Assembly (NCBI GenBank): GCA_003427395.1 | Contig: BFEA01000243.1 | Location: 1,022,448 to 1,063,709 of the forward strand | Reading direction: 5' to 3' | Source of the DNA: Chara braunii | Taxonomy: Eukaryota; Streptophyta; Charophyceae; Charales; Characeae | DNA length: 41,262 nucleotides | In this document: piece after piece, positions 18,660 through 29,189 of the stretch | Layout: each line of letters opens with the position of its first letter | Numbering within the stretch: position 1 is the first letter of the stretch | The notes under the pieces: generated by a model | Databases searched by the model: none | Seen by the model: the letters and a program-made list of their open reading frames with translations, nothing else | Told to the model about the DNA's origin: nothing | Program-made: the position numbers and the translations under genes

Positions 18660-21339
18660 GTTGTTGTCATCGACTTCGCCACGATCCTCTTCACGATTGA
18701 CGCCAGGATGGAGTGCTTCTCTATTGTGGAATGAGCACCACTACTCTCAGGATGCTCCCCTCCGGAGGAAGGTAGATGGCTATGTGGAGCGTCGATCAGT
18801 GCTTGCTGGTGCCCCTCTGACGATCGTAAACAGCTCAATTGTTGTGGGAAGCAAGGTAGTGTTTCAACACAAGCCAGCGGTGTCGCCATTCAACGTGTCC
18901 TCCTCCTCCAATCCACCGCTTGACTGTTTCTCCACGCCCAGGAGCATAACGTCCGACCCCAACGAGCCTGTTCTGTACTTCATTCTCGAGTCGCAATGCT
19001 CCTTGCCTAATGCTCCACCGGATCACAGGCTGGTGTCGTACTGGAAGTTGAACCTCAGCCGTCCGTACAACGGTACGGAGAATGGTGTACGGATCAGTTA
19101 CTGGTGGCCAGAGACAAACACAAACACGACAAGCGTTGGGGTTCCTGTGGTGCAGCAGATCGGCAGCAGCGGCTGGACGCCGGTTATGGCGGACGTCAAT
19201 GGTATGGACCTTCTTCCAGGCTCGACGAAGCAGTTGGTACTGGGTGAGAGCACGTGGCCCACACAAAATTCGAAGTCAAAGCTTGCACTTTTATCTACCG
19301 AGGATGGCAATCGATCGTGGAGCTTCTCCAACCTTGACAAGGCTATGAGCTTGGCAATGAATCCGAACAAGACGAAGATCTTCGTTGCTGATGCTTATCC
19401 ACCTAATTATCGCCTACTATCTGCCTCGGTGGCAGCTCCACCAAATCCTCCTCTGTCGAACGAGACCTATTTCGAGCAGTTGGCAATTTTTCAAAAGGGT
19501 GTAGCTGGCAGTGCTAACATAAGCGAAATCTGGTTTCGGCCGCAGAGCTTCGATCCTAATGGCACGTGCCTTTATTTTATCGACAGCACTTTTAACAAGA
19601 TATGGGCCATGGAGCCATTACCCAACAAGCCCCCCACACTTGTGGCGGGTACGGGCATTGCAGGATTCCAGGATGGGGATGCAAGCACGGCGAAATTCGA
19701 GGTACCTAGAGAGCTTGTCGTCAGTCCAGACGGATACAACATCTTTCTGACGGAGAAATATGGTTTTCTTCGCTGGATTACACTTGAATCACCATGCGGC
19801 AAGGCTAGAACAGTCATGACGTTGGCTTCGTCGGCCAACGATGGGTTTAGGGGACTGGCGATGCAGGGCGCCAACAGCACACACCTCCGGCTGTATCTCG
19901 GGACATCGGGCGGTACAATCGTTGAGTTAGAGATAGATCGAGCATTTCTATACATGGGCCCTCCCCCCTCTCCCAGTGTACCTCCCTTCTCGGCTCCCTG
20001 GGAGGACACCATGTCCACTTCCTCTCCCATCGACAGCCGCTCGTCATCCTCGCCATCGCCATCTTCTTCGCAAAACTCTCCCCTCTCCTTCCCCTCTCCG
20101 TCTCTCACTCTCGATCCAGTCCCAATCCGACTGCCCAAGAGCGGGTCAGGCAGCCGCCAGTACGTCGTTATCTTCGTTCCTCTCGTAGCTGCTTTGGCCG
20201 TTGCAATTTCTGTCGTTGGATTGGTCTACATCTGCCATCGCCGTCGGCAACGCCAAGCTGACGTCAACGTTGACAAGAAGCTCCCCACCGCCGGGGCTCA
20301 TGGTCGGTCGGATGCGGAGAACGTCGCACTGGTCGCAGGGCTTCAACCCAGTTTTATTCGGGCTTTCCCGCTCGAGCTGCTGAGGCATCTCACAGGCAGT
20401 TTCCACAGGGATTACATGATTGGCAAAGGCGGGGCGTTTGGACACGTGTACTGGGCTCAGCTGAGTGACGACTCTGAGCCCCTGGCAATCAAGGTCATGG
20501 AGGGGCGATTGACTGAAAGCAAGCGACAACAGTTCGCGGCTGAAGTGAACACTCTCAGCCGACTTCATCACCACAATCTTGTCAGGCTGATTGGTTATTG
20601 CGAGGACGAGAGCCAATCGGCCCTCGTCTACCCGTTCTTCCCAGGCGGTAGCTTGAATCAGAGGTTACACAACCCGTCGTCGGTACGTGGGCAGCAGCGC
20701 GGCTTCCTGCCACTAACTCTGAAACAGCGAGCGTCCATAGCCCATCAGATCGCAGAGGGGATCAGATACCTTCACTGCGGTGCAGACCCTCAAGTCATTC
20801 ATCGAGATATCAAGAGCAGCAATGTTCTGCTGCGCGATCTAGGTAATGGGGAGATCCATGCGGTCGTGGCAGACTTTGGGCTGGCGACTTTCGTTGAGAG
20901 AGTGTATGATGCGACAGCTGAGGACATTGTGAGGTCGACGAGAGCTGCCGGAACACTAGGTTACATGGACCCTTCGTATGCACTTCACCGTAAGCTAACG
21001 GTCAAGGCTGACGTGTACAGTTTTGGCGTGGTCATCTTCGAGCTCATGACGGGGAAGAAGGCGATCGTGGTGACAGATGGCCAGGGAATAACGCTAGCTG
21101 ATTGGGTAAAGTCGTTTGGTTCTCTCTCGACTGGTCATCTTGCTATGAAGGGGGTTCTAGATGCCTGTGTGGCAGAGGAGATTCGAAAGGGTTTCGATGA
21201 GGAGAACATGGTTGCCGAGATGCTTCGATTGGCGGAGGACTGCACTGAGGAAGATGATGTGAGGAGGCCCGACATGGGTACCGCAGCAGAGAGAATGAAG
21301 ACAAGCATAGCCGTAACGAAGAAAAGGCACGGTCCGTAA
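18466..21339 (+). CDS. Receptor-like kinase with an NHL-type ectodomain
   Basis: A 957-residue single-exon membrane receptor kinase. Residues about 9-30 are hydrophobic (signal peptide or anchor). Residues 45-65 are a Ser run encoded by TCA repeats. The ectodomain has many N-glycosylation motifs and an NHL-like blade at about 390-440 (LVAGTGIAGFQDGD..AKFEVPRELVVSPDG). A Ser/Pro-rich stalk (about 498-560) precedes the membrane helix at 566-589, which is followed by HRRRQRQ. The kinase is complete by motif: IGKGGAFGHVY (about 652), AIK with Lys676, HRDIKSSN with Asp781, DFG with Asp803, GTLGYMDPSYA in the activation segment, DVYSFGVVIFELMTGKKA and a final RRPDM. The HRD arginine makes it an RD kinase. 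The start has G at +4 and no upstream in-frame alternative. Its ligand is unknown, and the NHL assignment is by eye. Confidence 0.92.
18598..18660 (+). repeat. (TCA)n tract coding poly-Ser in the kinase
   Basis: About 21 near-identical TCA codons sit in frame within the receptor kinase near the mature N terminus. Use of one codon throughout, and of the same triplet that expands elsewhere in this window, suggests replication slippage rather than selected sequence. Confidence 0.95.
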
Positions 21340-21410
21340 TAGATATCATAAATTATGGAGAGGGCAAAGTCGATTACCAGTTGGTCATAGGAACTTAATT
21401 AGTTGGTGGA

Positions 21411-22130
21411 GAGAGAGAGAGAGAGAGAGAGAGCGACCAAAGCAGTTTTGTAACAAATGGAGAGGAAGCGGGGGGCAAATACGTAGAGATACGAGCGAGG
21501 GCCCCGCACAGGCAAACGGGCGAAGAAAGGGTACAGGGAACATACAGGTAGACGGAGAGAAAAAATTCTGCTCTTAGGCTTATTAGTAATACATTTCTTT
21601 TTCTTTTCCAGCGCAGCTAGAAGAAATAATATTTCGCATGGGAAGCTTGGGAGTAGTGCGAGTCATATGCCTCCTTGTGTTCTTTTTGTTTAGTGGATGG
21701 TGAGATACGTCGTTCGGGGGACGACAGGACGAAGGGGGACAAAAACGTAGGGTCCTTTACGGATACACCGCGACCGAGCAAGCGTAGAACGATCAAACAC
21801 AGATGTACGGGCGAAGAGAGGGTGCAGAAGGGTGCAGGGTACATACGGGCAGACGGGAGAGGAAAATTTCTGCTCTTAGACTAGTTACATTTTTTATTCT
21901 TTTTCAGCGCAGATAGAACAAATTTTTAAATATTTTTCTGTTCAGGTTTCCATAACAGTGAAAACAATTGCGTCCCCCCCCCCCCCCCCCCCNCCCCCCC
22001 CCCCCCCNCCNNNNAAAAAAAACAACGAGCAATTGCATTTCCGAATCTGTACAATGTTGCAGACATGGGAAGCTTGGGAGGAGTGAGAGTGAGATGAGTC
22101 CTCGTGTTCTTTTGTTCAGTGGATGGCCAT
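21411..22130. repeat. Duplicated flank downstream of the kinase gene
   Basis: Two diverged copies of a segment are arranged head to tail. Matching pairs are ACGGGCGAAGA.AGGGT near 21518 and 21807; CTGCTCTTAG with a pyrimidine tract and CAGCGCAG.TAGAA near 21568-21622 and 21870-21918; and CATGGGAAGCTTGGGAG near 21638 and 22066. A (GA)n run lies at 21411-21434. The second copy is interrupted by poly-C with unresolved bases (21974-22014). No coding region is supported. Confidence 0.65.
21974..22014. other. Poly-C tract with unresolved bases
   Basis: Homopolymer C with N at 21993, 22008 and 22011-22014, followed by an A run. Length and local frame are unreliable. Confidence 0.85.
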
Positions 22131-23449
22131 TTGCCTCATTCGGGGGAAGACGGGCGTCGTTGCTGGACGGTTTCTATTTTCTAAGTTCTTTACTTCTTCG
22201 GGGACGCATGTTGCTCCTTGCTCAAGCAGCGCCCTTACAGCCGTGGTCAGGGAATAGGTTGAGACCGTTGAGGCCACCGGTTGAGGCCTGGCTACCACAA
22301 AGTCTGAGTATGGTAGTGGGGCTCCCATATGTAGCCTTAGCAGTAGCTGTGAGTAGGCAGTAAAAGCGTACAAGGTGAATAACTTAGTTTTTATCTTGAA
22401 AGTAAAGGAAAAAGAATAAAAGCCTTTAATAGGGGTATTAGGTAACCCCTTGTAAAAATTGCATCACAGTTCGAACTCAGTCTCAGACTGATGTTGTGTG
22501 ATATATTAGGTTAGACCTGACACGTACCAACAGACATCAATAGGTAAGCACTCTAAGGAGGAAGCACCCACCACAAGAAGAGAGGAGAGAATGTATAGTC
22601 AAGGTTGAATTGATGAAGCAAAACAGGAGGCAGTCATCAGGGGGCGGTCATCGGTACCAAGGCCGCAGCCATGGGGGGCAACGGCAAAACTCTAAGGCTT
22701 AGAAGTTAGCACGGATTACCTCCTCTCTGGCAGCATCAGGACACGTGTTTTAACAGACGCCAGGCAATTGGTCATCCTCAGGGGAGAACCTTGACGGAGA
22801 CTGACTGATATACTGGGACAAGTGCGGTAGCACAGAGGCTGGACTCTGGAGGAGGCAAGGATGCAGTGTGTCCTCGGCATGTTGGCTTGCAGTGAGGAGC
22901 GCTGTGAGGCACACAGTATTTTGGTAGAATAGGGATCAGGTCGACACGTCGTTTGTGAAGGAAGGAAAGTGTCGGCCGTGGATAGAGATCATAGAGGCCT
23001 TGGGATGTTGAACTTACCTCTTGGTGACGGTACTGTGCGGGGTACGCGTAGAGGGATGACTGTACGTGGAAGAGAAGTAAATTATCACCTCTTAAGGGTG
23101 TTTGTTTCTCTGTCGATGGAGTGCGATCATACTACTTGGTTATACCTTGTTGACCTCCTTGGTTGGATCTAAGCATCTTTGTGTGCTATAATCTTTTTTT
23201 ATTGGTGCTTGTGTGTTTGTTCCCTTTTATGCCTTGGTTAGTGTTCTATTTTGCGTGCCTGTGGAGTGTGTCTATGGGTGAATCGTTTTCTCCATAGCCA
23301 TGCATGATGCTGTTGCACCGGATAGTTCAGCACCATCACCCTTCGGTTTAGAGACAGCAGAGTGTGGTTCCATTTGTGGAGCTCAGCTGTGGGTTGGGAG
23401 GAAGGGGCAAGGAGTCCAAGGACAAGTACAACGATTGCCATGAGGCATG
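22131..23449. other. Intergenic, no gene seen
   Basis: I found no recognisable protein, RNA gene or transposon end. Short open frames here show no family motifs. Confidence 0.4.
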
Positions 23450-24150
23450 ACCACGAAGGTGTGGCTCAGTTGCAAAAATTTGGGCTCTGTTATGCCATTG
23501 GCCACAGTTAGGTGGTGCCAGTTATCAGAATTGGAGGCACTGTTTCTGAGTCCAGAGTATGTGTGTTCATGACAAGGTCTTTGGCTGACTTTTTCTTGGG
23601 GGCCGTTCATGATGTGAGTCGTGTGACTATGCACATGTTTGGGGTAGGGGGGGTACCCGGGGTACCCCTCCTCCCTTCCCCACACCCCTGCCTCCCAAAA
23701 TCTGGTGTACGCAGAACTGCAGGATATACTGTTAACAGTGTTAGGGACACCCCTGCCCCCCAAAATCTCGTGTACGCGGAACTGCAGAATATACTGTTAA
23801 CAGTGTTAAGGAGTCTTCAAGTGGATACTTGTAGCAGCAGAACCATGATGACGTCTTTGACGGACTCTTTTGGGGGGGGTGTTGTGATGTAACCACCTCC
23901 TCGACCCCCCCCAACTGTCATGCCCACAGAACTGGGACATATAGTGTTAGGGATGGCGTGTACAAGGCTGGTGAAGGTATTCGCCGACGTATGGCTGACA
24001 TGTGATTACGAGTTATTCCTCCTTCTTGAAGGGTGTTTCTCTGACTGTGGACTCGTCAGAAGTGGAAGCGTTGTTTCCAAGTCCAGACTCCAGAGTGTAT
24101 AATTGTAGCAGCAGATGTGTGACCAGGTCTTTGAGGGACTTTCTCTTTTT
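23450..24150. repeat. Degenerate satellite-like repeat block
   Basis: Three loosely matching copies share (G)AAGTCCAGA, AATTGTAGCAGCAGA and TGACCAGGTCTTTGACGGACTTTCTTTT-like text, at about 23525-23600, 23818-23880 and 24057-24150. A related element, TTCATGATGTGACCATGTGCATGTGTGGGG, follows the first copy (23602-23643) and recurs at 26035, 26230 and 26382. Confidence 0.6.
23683..23812. repeat. 65-bp tandem repeat, two units plus a remnant
   Basis: Units at 23683-23747 and 23748-23812 share CACCCCTGCC, CCAAAATCT, GTGTACGC and ATATACTGTTAACAGTGTTA with few differences. A third degraded unit appears at about 23910-23955 (ACAGAACTGGGACATATAGTGTTAGGGA). Confidence 0.9.
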
Positions 24151-24175
24151 TTTTTTTTCCTTTGAAAATTCACAA

Positions 24176-24231
24176 GCTCCATCTATTGGTGGGGAGCAGC
24201 ACCTGCTGGAAACCGGGTCCAGCGTCCCATA
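24176..24231 (-). mobile_element. SINE-like A-tailed repeat, family B, copy 3
   Basis: The core GCTCCATCTATTGGTGGGG..AGCAGCACCTGCTGGAAACC..GGGTCCAGCGTCCCATAG differs from copy 4 by one base. A T run on the left (24145-24160) would be the A tail on the minus strand. A short second copy of its end (GGGAACCGGGCCCAGCGTCCCATA) lies at about 24265-24289. Confidence 0.65.
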
Positions 24232-24752
24232 GATGGAACCATATCCACACAAATTGGCACAAACTGGGAACCGGGCCCAGCGTCCCATAACGAGCACATT
24301 CAGAAAAGTCATCAGAAAATTCAGAAAATTCCATGAAAATGAGACTAGGAGCCTACTAAGAATTTTAGAACTATTCCAGATCTTTTTGCGGGAAACTTCA
24401 AAGTTAGACAAAGTTCGGAAAACCCTGGAGCATCCACCATCAGTCCTCTTACCTCACTCCGGCAAGACTTACTGCAGCAAAGCCACCATCTCTTCTGCTG
24501 CTATGCCCTATTTCTATCCTACCAGCTGGCCCCTTCACTAGTAGGATGCGTGGTGTCTTTCTCTCACTATCCTCAATCCCTCTCTTACCTGTTACCCGGC
24601 TTGGCTGAAAAGCCATCTGAGAAAACTTACGTTATTCGAAAGATATGGGAATAGCCTGCCGAAGTCCTGCAAATGCTTCTGAACCCGCGAAATCCTTAAC
24701 ACAACCTTCCAAGGTTCTCCGACACTGTCTTACTCCCTGCCGAGCTCTTCCG

Positions 24753-25860
24753 GGCCTCACACTCCCTCATCCTGCTGGGTTACAGGGCAACACAACTCAC
24801 CCCAGCTCCGGCCAGCGTCGTCCCAGCAGCAACCCTTGGTTGTCCCGTGGAGTGCCCCCCCAAAGCACCCCCAGATCTCTCTACCAGGCCTCATGCTCCT
24901 GCCTCAGCAGGTTACAGGGCAACGCCCCAACACCGGCCAGCGTCGTTCTGGCATCGAACAGCCGCAGGTCACCAAGTATAACAGCCTCAGTACCCCTGAA
25001 CAAGGTTGCCAGGAGTCCCCAGAATCCAGGAGACATTTTTAGGGCAGAACAGACTACCCCCTCTTTTTAAGAGCAGATTGCAACATTTTTTGAAAGTCTT
25101 GAGAAATGCTAAGAAAATTTTTGGAACTAAACTCCTAAGGTAATTCCTAGCCCTCCTTTCCCCGGGACATACTCACTCAGGGACAGTACCAACCATACCA
25201 ACATCACCCATAGCTGAATCTCTTCTCGCCACTACGCAGCCACCCCCGATTTACCACTGGCTTGCCTTCCACCCTCGGCAAACCCCAGATCTCTCTACAA
25301 GGCCTCATGCTCCTGCGAATTGCAGGTCACAGGGGGACGCCCCAGCTCCGGCCAGCGTCGTTCTGGCATCGCAAAACAGGGGCACAGAATAAATTAGCTA
25401 TTCGGATGTCAGTCCCGTTGTGACCTTCTCTGAACTCCTACACCCCAGTTACATGTAATGCCTAAGTACTACCCGGGATCCAGAACCAGAGAACCTTAGT
25501 ACGGACTGCACAGACAACCAACCTCCCACTCTCCCCGCAACTATTGGAGAAAACTACAGGTCTCGTGTTCAGTCCTCAAGCGACACACAGCTGGTCTCAT
25601 ACCCTCCCATGCTAGAGTTACAGGACCCCACCAAGCCCCAGTACCGACCAACCTAGCGACAATGGTGAGGAGTGCCTTCCTCCCTCGGCAACTCCCCACA
25701 GCCGCACGCCTCAAAACGATGACAGGGATACACCCCAGCTAGGGCCACGTCGAAAGTGCTGGTTCTGTCTTCCTCCCTCGACAGAACTCCCCAAGCCTCA
25801 TGCTCCTCTCCGGGTCACAGAGCAAGACCACTCCAGCACCGGCCTGCGTCGTCCCAGCCC
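24753..25860. repeat. Dispersed about 86-bp repeat, four copies
   Basis: Copies at about 24753-24832, 24871-24956, 25285-25371 and 25795-25860 share GCCTCATGCTCCTGC, a GGTYACAGGGCAAC block, CAGCTCCGGCCAGCGTCGT and, in two copies, the lead CCAGATCTCTCTAC and the end TCTGGCATCG. They are irregularly spaced, so they are either local duplicates of a longer unit or pieces of a mobile repeat. Confidence 0.75.
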
Positions 25861-25895
25861 CTTCCTTTTTTTTCTTTTTTTTTTTAAGCACACGC

Positions 25896-25951
25896 GCTCC
25901 ATCTATTGGTGGGGAGCAGCACCTGCTGGAAACCGGGTCCAGCATCCCATA
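25896..25951 (-). mobile_element. SINE-like A-tailed repeat, family B, copy 4
   Basis: Nearly identical to copy 3, and also preceded by a T-rich run (25865-25886), which is an A tail on the minus strand. High identity between copies 1.7 kb apart suggests recent amplification or duplication. Confidence 0.65.
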
Positions 25952-26034
25952 GAAACAACCATATCCCAGCCCCTTCCTTCTGACCTACTAACAAGAACCA
26001 ACAGTCCCCCCGCAGTCGCCCCCCTTCCCCCACC

Positions 26035-26425
26035 ATTCATGATGTCACTGATGTGACCATGTGCATGTGTGGGGTCTTTGTTTCCAGTTGCTTGTTGCAG
26101 TGTGTACGTTGGCAGAGTCTTTGTTTGGCTGCCCGGTCATCAAAATTTAGAGTCTAGTCCCTCAGGTGTCAATGAGAGTGTGTACTGGTAAGAGCGGTTG
26201 TGTCCCACTGCAAAATGGCCGGCTATTTTGGGGGTCATTTATAATGTGACCATGCACATATGTGGGAAGGGGGGGGCTAGGCCCGCGCTCACGGGCCTCA
26301 CCACATCGCTCCCCCTCCAAATTTTAGTTCCGTGTCAGTGCAGTTGTAGGCTTATAGCAGCAGACTGTTTTGGGGGCACAATGCCATTCATTATGTCACC
26401 ATGTGCATGTGTGGGGAAGGGGAAG
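26035..26425. repeat. Degenerate tandem motif with GTGACCATGTGCATGTGTGG
   Basis: The motif ATTCATGATGTGACCATGTGCATGTGTGGGG occurs in varied form at 26035, 26230 and 26382, at intervals of about 195 and 152 bases. Between the copies lie partially matching blocks such as GCAAAATGG and TTTTGGGGG. It is related to 23602-23643. Confidence 0.6.
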
Positions 26426-27029
26426 CTACACCCCATTTGCGTCATTTGCTACCAAGCCCTCACCGCACTATCTGCAGAATCTGTGATTTTTGTGATATTT
26501 GTGTCCAGTGTGAGTATGCGCTCAAACTGTGATGTGACATAAACGTACTTCCCTCTTTATTTAAAATTTGGTAAGGAATTTGGATGTGACCTTGTGGAAA
26601 GCCTTCAGTTTATTTCTTCTCTATACTCTTAAAGGGAATTGTGGGTCTCGTGTAATGCCCCCACGCAGACGCACAGTCCAGTGTTGGGAAAGCTGCCGGG
26701 ACAAGGGTCGGGCCCAGCGAAATCAAGAGTTGCTGTTGTTTCGGAGTCGCTGGGCGCATTGCCATGTTCTAATACTAGGGCATAGCGCCACGGCCTGGAG
26801 CGCAGTTTTTCTTTAGGCCAGTAGATTCTTCGTTTTTTTTTTTTCTTCTTCAGTAGATTAGGTTCTTCCTTTTTCGTCTTTTTTTGGCCTGTTTAGTCGG
26901 GCGGCCGATTGTACAAAGATGCACGAGGCTGTATTTCATGTGTAGGGCATGGGACTCATGTCACTCGTCACAATCCCACAAGGGAAGAGAAAACATAGCA
27001 TGTTCCAAAAGTGCTGTTGAGGTTTTTCC
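26426..27029. other. Intergenic, weak repeat remnant only
   Basis: No gene seen. Bases 26566-26625 on the minus strand resemble the right-internal part of the CTAGG family (tttatt..gaa.., ttcc.taccaaatt), but no ends are present. Confidence 0.3.
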
Positions 27030-27141
27030 AACGCTATCTCCACATGCAGAGAAGACAAAGAAGATGGCAATGTATCTCTCAATGTTCTAGCGGTAGATTC
27101 AGTCTCATTTTGCACGTTTGGAGAGTGGAGCAACAAGGCCC
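27030..27141. mobile_element. About 120-bp GGCC-ended MITE, diverged copy
   Basis: The right end reads GCACGTTTGGAGAGTGGAGCAACAAGGCC and the interior carries GAAGATGGCAATGTATCTCTC, GTTCTAGCGGTAGATTC and CTCATTTTGCAC, all shared with the copies at 27326, 27770 and 34296. The left end is diverged. Confidence 0.6.
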
Positions 27142-27148
27142 AAAGTAT

Positions 27149-27715
27149 GGGCCTCGCCACACCTATCCTGAAAAAGGGAAAATCTTTGAGAGCACTGTCC
27201 AACTCGGGAAATCGCAAAAAACGGTTGAAGAGGCCTCATCGCCGCACTGTGCTCTCGAAGGGGGCGCTCTTCACTGTGTCGGAAAAGAACTGCGTTTTTC
27301 GAGAGTGCAGTGTGACAGTGCAAGCGCCTTGCTCCACTACTCACCAAATGTGCAAAATGAGAATGAATCTTCTGCTAGACCATGGAAAGATACACCGCCA
27401 GATTTTCTGTCTTTTGTGCATGTGGTGAGTAGTGGACCAAGGCCTCGGTTCGAGAGTCTCTCGGCGGCAGTCTCGGCGGCAGACCATTGTCGGTCGCAGC
27501 ACACTCTCAAAATTTGGGGCAAAATCGGAGGTGCCTTCGACCACTCTCGAAAGTGGCAACTTTGCAGGCGGGGCAAAGACCACAGTTCGCGAGCACTCCT
27601 GAAACCCGCGTTCTGGCCACGCTCGAAATTTCTTCTGACACCGATTTTCGAGAGTTGGTATGGCAATGCGTTTCCTCTCCAAATCGGTGTTTTTGGAATA
27701 GGTGTGGCGAGGCCC
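27149..27715. mobile_element. Harbinger-like non-autonomous element, TSD TAT
   Basis: 567 bp bounded by GGGCCTCGCCACACCTAT and its inverted partner ATAGGTGTGGCGAGGCCC, a perfect 18-base match. The direct flanking triplets TAT at 27146-27148 and 27716-27718 are identical. A 3-bp A/T target duplication and G-rich ends fit the PIF/Harbinger superfamily. There is no transposase. It contains a nested 120-bp MITE at 27326-27444. Confidence 0.85.
27326..27444. mobile_element. About 120-bp MITE nested in the 567-bp element
   Basis: The ends GCCTTGCTCCACTACTCACCA and TGGTGAGTAGTGGACCAAGGC are inverted with one mismatch. The interior (GTGCAAAATGAGAATGAAT, CTAGACCATGGAAAGATACA, CTTTTGTGCATG) matches the other family copies. 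The target triplet is not clear. Confidence 0.8.
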
Positions 27716-27767
27716 TATGGCGGTGTATTCACTGTTCCAGGGGAAATTTCTTTCGAACTCTGGGCGT

Positions 27768-27889
27768 GGCTGCACTCCCCTGAGTCCTCTCCATGTGCAC
27801 AAAAGAGAAAAAAGATGGCAATATCTTTCCATGTTCCAGCGGTATATCCAGTCTCATTTTGCACATTTGAAGAGTGCTGCAGCCAGGCC
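27768..27889. mobile_element. About 120-bp MITE, diverged copy
   Basis: Family interior (AAAAAGATGGCAATATCTTTC, CATGTTCCAGCGGTATATCC, CTCATTTTGCACATTTGAAG) lies between diverged ends (GGCTGCACTC... / ...GCTGCAGCCAGGCC). A further partial copy begins at about 27951 (GGCCTCTCTCCACTACTCACC). Confidence 0.65.
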
Positions 27890-28133
27890 CTCTGTGCATT
27901 TGGTGAGAATGGGAGACAGGCCTTTTGCCATTTGGTGAGCAGTGGAGAGGGCCTCTCTCCACTACTCACCACTTGCAGAAAAGACAAAAGAATGGAATAG
28001 TGGGTTTCTTTCTCAAGATTTTATTATTATTTTTTTTTTTTATTTTTTTTTTTTTTGGGAAGAATTCCAAACATATATTACCACATGAAATCAGAGGCCA
28101 GGAATAGCGAGGTCCAATCTGGCGGTCCTCTCG

Positions 28134-28745
28134 AGGCCTAGTTGCACTACTCGCCATCCGCCACAATTCGCTGTGGATGGGTGGAGAGTAAAAACAAAAG
28201 AGAAATTTGTGCGTTTTTTGGGAAGTTAGGATGGGGACACCGGACCTGGTTTCCAGTAATTCAGTGCGATAGCCGAAGCTGGGTAATGGCCCCAAAAACT
28301 TCCGGGTTGAATTGTGAGGTCCCCGGCCTCGTCCTATACTTCGTAAAAAATTTGCAAACTTTCCCAAAACAAAAAAAGAGAATAGTGTCGAACTGGAGGC
28401 CTGGTCACACGTACTCGCCACCATATTTCTTCTACAGAAAAGTTTAAAAAATTGGCCTGGCTGATCTCCACTCGTGAAGCTGTGCACTCTCCAGAAAGTT
28501 GTTCTGCCGAGAAGGTCCAAGGAACACCCTCCACAAACCACCGTGCACAGGCGAGGAAACAGAAAAAACACTCCCCACGACTTGTTTCTACGGTGTGGCG
28601 AGCAGTCTGACATATTTTTCATTCGCGAAGTCTGGAGAGTAAGTGCAACCAGTCGAGCAGTCTGACATATTTTTCATTCGCCAAGTTTGGCGAGTAAGTG
28701 CAACCAGGCGCCTACTCGCGTATGGAGAGTAGTGCAATGAGGCCC
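28134..28745. mobile_element. 612-bp GGCCT-ended inverted-repeat element
   Basis: The left end AGGCCTAGTTGCACTACTCG pairs with the right end, which on the other strand reads GGGCCTCATTGCACTACTCT; the match extends over about 28 bases (CCATCCGCC / CCATACGCG). Flanking triplets do not match (TCG, TTA). The right end abuts the palindrome GAGGCCC-TTA-GGGCCTC, suggesting another element begins at 28749. The interior includes the 55-bp tandem repeat. Confidence 0.75.
28599..28708. repeat. 55-bp tandem repeat
   Basis: Units at 28599-28653 and 28654-28708 share CGAGCAGTCTGACATATTTTTC, ATTCG and AGTAAGTGCAACCAG, with a few substitutions in the middle. Confidence 0.92.
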
Positions 28746-28859
28746 TTAGGGCCTCCAGCTACAATCCAGCAGGTGACGGCCTTGAGATATCATCCTTGAG
28801 CTAACCGGCACCAGGCAATTCAGTAGCAATTGGCCTTACTCGTTAGGTTCGATCAGCTG

Positions 28860-28995
28860 GATTCGAACACGGGTCTGTATGTCATAATGTCAAGAGTTGA
28901 TGGGTGTACCCACCCAGCTTGCACTTGGGTAGTGGACCCGCCTTTTTTGTGACCGCAAAGTTAGGTGATTGCTGTGTTAGTCACATGTTCGAATA
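28860..28995. mobile_element. Possible tRNA-derived SINE head(s)
   Basis: On the minus strand, a D-arm-like A box (AAGCTGGGTGGGTACACCC, about 28907-28925) is followed at tRNA-like spacing by GTTCGAATCC (about 28868-28877), a good B box. On the plus strand, AGCTTGCACTTGGGTAGTGG (from about 28916) is followed by ATGTTCGAATAC at about 28984. Neither folds into a convincing full cloverleaf by eye, so these are at best tRNA-like Pol III promoter remnants. Confidence 0.3.
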
Positions 28996-29189
28996 CAAGT
29001 TACATAGCATGCCCGATATACGTCAGATACCTTCCAGTTCCATTTTTTCTTTTTTCTTTTCCCCCCTCCCACGCTGCTGCTGGTACTGGTTGTGCTATCT
29101 TTGCTGGGACCCTGCGTCTGCTGCCTCCCTCATGCTCCCCGACACATGTGCGGCCGGCATCCCCTTATTTTTCTTAATAACAGTTTTTT

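Noticed and set aside
27011-28000. 329-residue open frame on the plus strand
   Set aside because: It runs across several MITEs and their inverted ends; its sequence has no domain and is explained by those elements.
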